From positions 1 to 19,786 of the forward strand of contig CAZQEZ010000082.1 in NCBI GenBank assembly GCA_964592475.1: DNA of 19,786 nt. Reading direction: 5' to 3'. The stretch comes from CAZQEZ01 sp964592475. Its GTDB lineage: Bacteria; Bacteroidota; Bacteroidia; Cytophagales; Cyclobacteriaceae. Of this stretch, positions 15,390 through 19,786 are shown piece by piece. Both the position numbers and the translations under genes were made by a program. How positions within the stretch are numbered: the stretch's first letter is position 1; the number at the start of each line of letters is the position of its first letter. The notes beneath the pieces were generated by a model that worked only from the letters and a program-made list of their open reading frames with translations, was not told the DNA's origin and did not search any database.

Positions 15390-15557
15390 CTATAGCGAAG
15401 TTTTACTTTGCGATGGTTGATTTACTTCCAGGCAATCTTGCATAGCTTCTACATATCCTTTTTGTTCCCCCATTTTAAAACCATAGTTAAAAGCCAACAA
15501 AGCAGTGCCCATCAGTAGGATTATAATTAATAATATCTGGTTCAGTTTCGATTTCAT
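15390..15557 (-). CDS. Small single-pass membrane protein, 55 aa
   Basis: An ATG at 15557 opens a 55-codon frame ending TAG at 15390. The sequence is a short basic start (MKSKLNQ), one strong hydrophobic helix at about 8-23 (ILLIIILLMGTALLAF), and a polar tail rich in Gln and Ser (NYGFKMGEQKGYVEAMQD, one Cys, then SQSKTSL). The expected topology is a single inner-membrane helix with the tail outside, or an uncleaved signal anchor. It starts 10 bp after the helicase stop on the same strand, so the two are very probably co-transcribed, and a strong terminator lies further downstream. No family is recognised and no clear ribosome-binding site is visible, as is usual in Bacteroidota. It is short enough to be missed by default gene callers. 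Confidence 0.6.
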   Translation of the reverse strand: MKSKLNQILLIIILLMGTALLAFNYGFKMGEQKGYVEAMQDCLEVNQPSQSKTSL

Positions 15558-15567
15558 ATATTTATTG

Positions 15568-17796
15568 TTAAGCTTTTTCTTCTTTTAATTGTCGGTGACT
15601 TATCACGGCTTTTATGTCGCCATAAGTAAATTCATCTCCCAATTTCTCTTTTATTTCACCGCTACGCGCCTCCTCACCCAGGTGCTCTATTACTTTCTCT
15701 ATCATGGCTATTTTCTCAGCAGTTACCAATTCTTCCACTTGTACCTCGCCTGTTTTTATAAAGGTGCTCAGGTGACCTTCAATAGTGCCGGGAACCAAGC
15801 CCCGCGCTTCAGCAATTTCTTCAATTGACTTACCTTCCTTGAATAGCTGCAAGCTTATTTGCCTGGTTTCTCCTTTGGCAGGTTTGGCCGGTAATACTTT
15901 TTCTCGTTTTTTTACTGCTTCTTTTTTTGTGCTTTTCAAGCTTTGCAACATGTCCATAGGGTCTTTATTCTCAACAAGGCCATTGCTCAGTTGTACCGTT
16001 TGCTCCAGCAGGTCTTTTTTACTCAATAAGGCTTGCATCAATGTGTGAATTTGGTTGATATACTTTTTAGTTTTGGGCTTTGTTCTGTACGCCTCCATGT
16101 GTTGTTTAAGGGGAAGCCAGCAATCGTTTTTCAACCGTTGGTCATAGTACTTAAAAGCCTTTTCGATACGCTCATGCAAATGTTCATAACCATCGGTTGC
16201 CGCGGACTCCAAAGCTTTCTTCATTTCTGGCAAAAATTTATCGGCAATCTTTTTTTGCTCAATTAAATTATCAGTTAGAAGGTTCATTAGCTTTACGGCT
16301 TCATTTTTTTCAGGAATTTTTCTTTTCTCCAAGCCCTCTTTAAAATCTTCAAACAAGCCTATCAATTCTTGCCATTCGAAGGAAACCATCAAAATGTTAT
16401 GGATATATTCTTTTTGTGATTGCTGCAGTTGTGACTTCAAATCAATTTCTGCCAATTCAGTTTTAGCAAAATTAGCAGCATCATTATCATTCATTATGTT
16501 TTTGGGCTCAATTTTCGAATATAAAATTAAGCCATCTAGCGTGGTGAGGCGGCTGAGTGCCACGTAAACCTGACCGGGTGCAAAAGATCTGCCAGCATCG
16601 ATGATGGCCTTTTCAAAAGTAAGCCCTTGACTTTTGTGTATGGTGATGGCCCAGGCCAATCGTATGGGAAATTGTGAAAACTTACCTACGGTTTCGGCTT
16701 CAATCGATTCAGTTTCTTCATTATAAGCATATCGCTGATTTTCCCATGTAACCTTCTCTAAAAGTAAGGGCTCACTTTCATCAGGAAATTCTACTTCTAT
16801 ATTTTCATTGCTAATATTACTTATGGTGCCTATTTTTCCGTTATAATATCGCTTTTCCTCACTATGGTCATTTCTGATGAACATGACTTGAGCGTCTTTT
16901 TTAAGGAGCAGCTTTTCTTCTGCAGGATAGGCACTTTCACTAAAGTTGCCTTCAATATCAGCTTTATAGCTAAAGGCTGTCCCTTTCAATTTTTCTAGTC
17001 GACTTTGATTAATCTGATCTGCTTTTGCATTATGAGAAGTTAAAATAATGTAATTTTCATCACCATCTGGCACAAATGCAGGTTTGTAGTAGCTATTAAG
17101 CAGCTCAAGATCTTCTTTGCCAGCCTGGCAAAGCCTGATTTTATTGAGCAGTTGTATAAAGTCTTTAGCTGTTTGACGATAAATTTTCTTTAATTCAAGA
17201 TATAATGGGGGATTTTGATTGAGCGAATGGGCGTGAAAGAAAAACGGACTTTTGTAAAATTGGGATAAAACTCGCCACTGGTAATCTTTTACCACCGGGG
17301 GCAGCTGCGATAGATCGCCAATAAAGAGCATTTGTACCCCACCAAAAGGCTGCCATTGCCGCTTTCTCACTGATTTGAGAATAACATCAAGAGCATCCAG
17401 CAAATCGGCCCTTACCATAGAAACTTCATCAATAATCAGCAGATCCAGGGCTCTAATGATGTTGATTTTGGTCTTATTCAGCCTGAGGTTTTTTAGTAAT
17501 GTTTGTTTATTAAAAAAATTTTCCCTCTCAGAAAAGTTTTGTTGCATTTGCTCTGGCACAAATGATCCCAGAGGCATTTGAAAAAAGGAATGTATGGTGC
17601 TTCCACCTGCATGCATGGCCGCTACGCCGGTAGGTGCTACTACAATTTTATTTTTATGACTAGTATTTTTTATGTAACGCAAAAAAGTAGTTTTACCGGT
17701 ACCGGCTTTACCGGTAAGAAAAATATTTTGATTGGTAAAATTAACAAACTGAGCAGCGATATTGAATATAGAATTTTCAGGGTCGGTTGTGTACAT
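15568..17796 (-). CDS. PIF1-like SF1B helicase with C-terminal HTH domain
   Basis: A cytoplasmic 742-residue helicase. The N-terminal two-thirds is the PIF1/RecD-type ATPase core. It shows Walker A GKAGTGKTT at about 29-37, motif Ia APTGVAAMHAGGSTIHS, Walker B LLIIDEVSMV at about 119-128, motif III FIGDLSQLPPV at about 158-168, motif IV-like YRQTAKDFIQLLNKIR, and motifs V/VI AWAITIHKSQGLTFE and GQVYVALSRLTTLDGL at about 381-422. Residues 440-635 form a charged, coiled-coil-rich linker. The last 100 residues (ETRQISLQLFKEGKSIEEIA, GTIEGHLSTFIKTGEV) look like the HTH_40 domain found at the end of some RecQ and PIF1-type helicases of Bacteroidota. Family members unwind DNA 5' to 3', resolving G-quadruplexes or stalled forks. 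The ATG at 17796 lies 138 bp from the divergent RDD gene. A 55-residue membrane-protein gene follows after 10 bp. Confidence 0.92.
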   Translation of the reverse strand: MYTTDPENSIFNIAAQFVNFTNQNIFLTGKAGTGKTTFLRYIKNTSHKNKIVVAPTGVAAMHAGGSTIHSFFQMPLGSFVPEQMQQNFSERENFFNKQTLLKNLRLNKTKINIIRALDLLIIDEVSMVRADLLDALDVILKSVRKRQWQPFGGVQMLFIGDLSQLPPVVKDYQWRVLSQFYKSPFFFHAHSLNQNPPLYLELKKIYRQTAKDFIQLLNKIRLCQAGKEDLELLNSYYKPAFVPDGDENYIILTSHNAKADQINQSRLEKLKGTAFSYKADIEGNFSESAYPAEEKLLLKKDAQVMFIRNDHSEEKRYYNGKIGTISNISNENIEVEFPDESEPLLLEKVTWENQRYAYNEETESIEAETVGKFSQFPIRLAWAITIHKSQGLTFEKAIIDAGRSFAPGQVYVALSRLTTLDGLILYSKIEPKNIMNDNDAANFAKTELAEIDLKSQLQQSQKEYIHNILMVSFEWQELIGLFEDFKEGLEKRKIPEKNEAVKLMNLLTDNLIEQKKIADKFLPEMKKALESAATDGYEHLHERIEKAFKYYDQRLKNDCWLPLKQHMEAYRTKPKTKKYINQIHTLMQALLSKKDLLEQTVQLSNGLVENKDPMDMLQSLKSTKKEAVKKREKVLPAKPAKGETRQISLQLFKEGKSIEEIAEARGLVPGTIEGHLSTFIKTGEVQVEELVTAEKIAMIEKVIEHLGEEARSGEIKEKLGDEFTYGDIKAVISHRQLKEEKA

Positions 17797-17934
17797 GGTA
17801 TAAACTTTTTAGGGCATAAAATTAGGTAGAATAGATGGGATTTAAAAACAAGTCTTTACTTTCCATTTCGTCGGTACTGGCATCTTCAAATGGTCAATAA
17901 ATTATGTAATATTGCCTAAAATAAATTAGAACCG

Positions 17935-18324
17935 ATGAAAAAGCAGACCACAATCCCTCGTCGTAGAATCAGGCTCTTGCACTATGTGATTGATTACGGC
18001 ACTATTCTATTCATCTCTTATATAATCTTGATGGTCTACTGGCTTTCTACTGGGTTGGGGGCTGACGACCTCTCTTTTTACTTTATTTATATCATAGTTG
18101 AATTTGGTTATTATTTAGTGTTGGAGGGATTGTTTCAGCGTACTTTGGGCAAGTTAGTCACCGGTTATAAAGTAGTAAATGATGAGGGGCTAAAGCCATC
18201 ATTTAAGCAATTGCTGATCCGCAGCTGGATAAGGACCATCTTTATTGATGTGATCAGCTTTTTGCATTCCCGTGTTGGCCACCATGATCTGCTTTCCGAT
18301 ACCCGATTACAAAAAATGAGCTGA
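17935..18324 (+). CDS. RDD family membrane protein
   Basis: A 129-residue membrane protein with an N-terminal basic segment carrying the family's Arg (RRRIRLLHYVIDYG), two hydrophobic helices (TILFISYIILMVYWL and FYFIYIIVEFGYYLVLEGLF), then the signature FQRTLGKLVTGYKVVNDEG and LLIRSWIRTIFIDVISFL, and HDLLSDTRL at the end. These are the conserved pieces of the RDD family (PF06271), whose biochemical role is mostly undefined (ion or drug transport has been shown for a few members). The protein is short but complete for a minimal RDD domain. It is divergent from the helicase, with start at 17935 and no obvious ribosome-binding site, and ends in a terminator-like hairpin. Confidence 0.85.
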   Translation: MKKQTTIPRRRIRLLHYVIDYGTILFISYIILMVYWLSTGLGADDLSFYFIYIIVEFGYYLVLEGLFQRTLGKLVTGYKVVNDEGLKPSFKQLLIRSWIRTIFIDVISFLHSRVGHHDLLSDTRLQKMS

Positions 18325-18345
18325 AAGAAAAAAGCCCATTTTTTA
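18312..18345 (+). terminator. Terminator hairpin of the RDD gene
   Basis: AAAAATGAGC (18312-18321) pairs with GCCCATTTTT (18334-18343) with one A/C mismatch, around a 12-base A-rich loop, and ends in a T-run. It overlaps the stop codon of the RDD gene and separates it from the convergent minus-strand gene. Confidence 0.55.
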
Positions 18346-18384
18346 TTCCGGATTACTATAGCCTATAGCAGGCTTTTGGCAAAT

Positions 18385-19296
18385 TTAATTATTCTTCACC
18401 AGCTCATATGCCACCACCCTTTTATCAAAAAAAGTAGGCACCAATAAAAGGTTTTGATCGATAATATATTCAATATCAGCGGTATTCATTTCATCTTCTG
18501 TATCCATCAATTGTGTAATTTCCCAGCTTTCACCATCCAGAAAAAACAGGCCACCTTTCCAAATGGATACCAGGTAATTGCCATCACCATCCGGTACAAT
18601 ACCATCGCCACTAGGTACACCCTCTGCTAGCACTTCTACTGATTTATCGGCAAAGCTAACCCTCTTCACTTGCCCATCTCCACTTGAAGCCAGCATTAGA
18701 AAATCCGGTTCGTAGAAAAGACCATTTGGCCGGTTGAGCATGTCTCCTTGCAGAAATACCGAAACCTCATCATTTTCCAGCATGTGAATGGTAGCATTAT
18801 CACTGTCAGTAAAATATACTATGCCATCGGGAGAAACTGTGACGTCATTGAGAAATGTAGCCCCTTCTACCGGGTATTTATTGGTAATTTCGCCGGTTTC
18901 AATGTCTATTGCTACCAGCTCGTTGATATCAGTTACATATAATGTGGTGCCAAGTATCCCCATGCCTTTTGGGCCATTTAAGCCGGTAACCCATTGCATG
19001 TCAATTATTTCGCCTTTAGTATTCATTCGGGAAATAAATCCATCGCCATCAATGGCAGTTGGCGGTACACCAGCAATGTTGGCCACGTATAGTACATCAT
19101 TTTCCTTATCGTAAATGACCGATTCGGGAGTCATCATCACTGTGTCAGTTGCCCATACTTCTTGCAATGAAACGGTCATTTCCATGGCTTCGCTTTCGGT
19201 GGATAAAGTGTCAGTGGTGTCTTCGTTTTGTTTAGTGCCTGTATTACAAGCCGAAAATAGCCAGCCTGCCACAAGTAGATAAATTAAGTTTTTCAT
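18385..19296 (-). CDS. SMP-30/gluconolactonase/LRE-like beta-propeller lipoprotein
   Basis: A 303-residue lipoprotein: hydrophobic signal followed by lipobox LFSAC with Cys at 17, then an acidic Thr/Ser/Glu-rich tether (NEDTTDTLSTESEAMEM). The mature part is a six-bladed propeller of the SMP-30 type. Seen are TPESVIYDKENDVLYVANIA (the first metal-ligand Glu), GPKGMGILGTTLYVTDI, FLNDVTVSPDGIVYFTDS, LNRPNGLFYEPDFLMLASSG (Asn ligand region) and SGDGIVPDGDGNYLVSIW (Asp ligand region). The conserved Glu, Asn and Asp positions needed for a divalent metal site seem present, so hydrolase activity on a lactone or ester is possible, but a binding-only role cannot be excluded. It sits in the envelope. 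The upstream region has a cluster of GTTAAAT heptamers and a hairpin, which may be involved in its regulation. Confidence 0.85.
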   Translation of the reverse strand: MKNLIYLLVAGWLFSACNTGTKQNEDTTDTLSTESEAMEMTVSLQEVWATDTVMMTPESVIYDKENDVLYVANIAGVPPTAIDGDGFISRMNTKGEIIDMQWVTGLNGPKGMGILGTTLYVTDINELVAIDIETGEITNKYPVEGATFLNDVTVSPDGIVYFTDSDNATIHMLENDEVSVFLQGDMLNRPNGLFYEPDFLMLASSGDGQVKRVSFADKSVEVLAEGVPSGDGIVPDGDGNYLVSIWKGGLFFLDGESWEITQLMDTEDEMNTADIEYIIDQNLLLVPTFFDKRVVAYELVKNN

Positions 19297-19337
19297 GGTT
19301 GTAAATGCGTTTAGTTGTCGTTTAGAAAATAAAGAAT

Positions 19338-19424
19338 ATTTAACACGTATTTAATCGTATTGTTAAATCGAGTTAAATATAGTATTAAATTTATAGATTA
19401 AGGTTAAATAAGGAGTTATTTAAC
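19338..19424. promoter_or_regulatory. Cluster of five GTTAAAT heptamers, possible operator
   Basis: The heptamer GTTAAAT or its complement ATTTAAC occurs at 19338-19344 (reverse), 19362-19368, 19372-19378, 19403-19409 and 19418-19424 (reverse). Two copies are exactly 10 bp apart. The cluster lies 42-128 bp upstream of the SMP-30-like lipoprotein gene. In AT-rich DNA some of this could be chance. Confidence 0.4.
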
Positions 19425-19429
19425 CTTAA
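19398..19429. other. Perfect 14-bp hairpin with GGAG loop
   Basis: TTAAGGTTAAATAA (19398-19411) and TTATTTAACCTTAA (19416-19429) are exact inverted copies around a 4-base GGAG loop. There is no T-run after either arm, so it is not a standard terminator. It may be an operator palindrome or an RNA stem in a leader transcript. Confidence 0.55.
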
Positions 19430-19476
19430 GTAGTTAGGAATAACCGATAAAACTTGCTTTACCAGTACTTGAAGAC

Positions 19477-19746
19477 ATGATCAAAAAACGCTCTATGACG
19501 GCCAATCTCATCTACCGCAAATAGTCACAGTGTTACCGGGAGAAATCCATGCAACTCAACCAGCTATTCAGCCAGGATGACCAATTTATCATGACAGACT
19601 TTGAAAGGATACAGCTGCAAAGGCTGGCACAGAAGTATATGGTGATGAGGGGGAAAAACAAACATTATCAATTAAAATATTACACGGCTATTGACTCTTT
19701 TAAAATTTTTTATATCTTTGTCTCACATTATGGTTTTAGGGTTTAA
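19477..19746 (+). pseudogene. Uncertain frame with in-frame amber codon
   Basis: An ATG at 19477 opens MIKKRSMTANLIYRK and stops at TAG 19522-19524. The same frame reopens and, from an ATG at 19549, runs 65 codons (MQLNQLFSQDDQFIMTDFER, then IQLQRLAQKYMVMRGKNKHY) to TAA at 19746. Base composition from about 19477 to 19660 is visibly richer in GC than the flanks, as expected of coding or former coding DNA. The last 20 residues run through the promoter described at 19690-19720 and look non-coding. No family is recognised. It may be a decayed gene or a small gene starting at 19549. Confidence 0.3.
19690..19720 (+). promoter_or_regulatory. Near-consensus Bacteroidota promoter
   Basis: ATTG (19690-19693), a 19-bp A/T-rich spacer and TATCTTTG (19713-19720) match the -33/-7 consensus. 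Transcription would start near 19727. It is the best-formed promoter in the window. Confidence 0.7.
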
Positions 19747-19748
19747 CA

Positions 19749-19779
19749 AGGCTGGCGGAGTGATTCGCTGGCCTTTTTT
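19749..19779 (+). terminator. Terminator-like hairpin just downstream of the promoter
   Basis: AAGGCTGGCG and CGCTGGCCTT pair over 10 positions as RNA (two adjacent G-U wobbles) around an 8-base loop GAGTGATT, and the right arm runs into a T6 tract. It lies only about 20-25 bp after the expected start of transcription, so it would give a transcript of about 50 bases or act as an attenuator for a gene beyond the window. Confidence 0.65.
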
Positions 19780-19786
19780 AATGTGT

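Noticed and set aside
15785..16266. Plus-strand frames inside the helicase gene
   Set aside because: Antisense to conserved helicase linker and HTH sequence.
18360..18377. AGCCT/AGGCT mini-hairpin followed by TTT
   Set aside because: Only 5 bp of stem; the better hairpin at 18312-18345 already explains termination.
1..19786. tRNA, rRNA, CRISPR array, phage integration site
   Set aside because: Read through for tRNA T-loop motifs, regular spaced repeats and integrase genes; none seen.

Overview
The window looks like a chromosomal segment from a free-living Bacteroidota, most likely of the Cytophagales type. The evidence is low-GC DNA, a protein ending in a type IX secretion (T9SS) type-B / gliding-motility C-terminal domain, Bacteroidota-restricted families (DUF6909-like, DUF6503-like, DUF1080 lipoprotein, PorE-like TPR/PD40/OmpA protein), and start regions with little Shine-Dalgarno signal but promoter boxes of the Bacteroidota type (TTG, about 19 bp, TAnnTTTG). 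No tRNA, rRNA or CRISPR array was seen.

Left end (1-1370): a small unrecognised gene (35-505, minus) sits beside a decayed IS30-family element (about 537-1088). The element keeps its three catalytic acidic motifs but has an internal deletion, at least two frameshifts and no 3' end. A short frame with an in-frame amber codon follows, ending two bases before the next gene.

1371-5190: a DUF6909-like protein whose C-terminal half carries nucleoside-phosphorylase/MTA-SAH-nucleosidase-like motifs; a doubtful 69-residue ORF; then a convergent pair of lipoproteins (DUF1080 on plus, DUF6503-like on minus) separated by a long perfect hairpin plus a second small hairpin.

5359-13035 (plus): three large envelope or secreted proteins in a row. 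They are a 1084-residue T9SS type-B cargo (DUF7948, SBBP propeller, PKD/Ig domains, CTD), a 746-residue protein made of WG repeats with a signal peptide, and a 641-residue TPR/PD40/OmpA protein with the architecture of PorE. Each appears to have its own promoter region rather than forming a tight operon. They suggest a surface/secretion theme, but a shared function is inference.

13036-15000: intergenic DNA with a terminator and a possible gene remnant, a TSUP (TauE/SafE) permease, a probable relic of an XRE regulator, and TspO.

15041-18324: on the minus strand, a PIF1-like helicase with a C-terminal HTH is followed 10 bp later by a 55-residue one-helix membrane protein, and a strong terminator lies downstream. 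A short RDD-family membrane protein is divergent from the helicase.

18385-19786: an SMP-30/gluconolactonase-like lipoprotein, with an AT-rich upstream region holding five copies of a GTTAAAT heptamer and a 14-bp hairpin. A degraded-looking frame follows, and the window ends in a near-consensus promoter about 27 bp upstream of a terminator-like hairpin, possibly a tiny RNA or an attenuated leader.

Nothing in the window is an obvious new defence or mobile system. The best leads are the DUF6909-like putative nucleosidase, the helicase/small membrane protein pair, and the promoter-terminator unit at the right edge.
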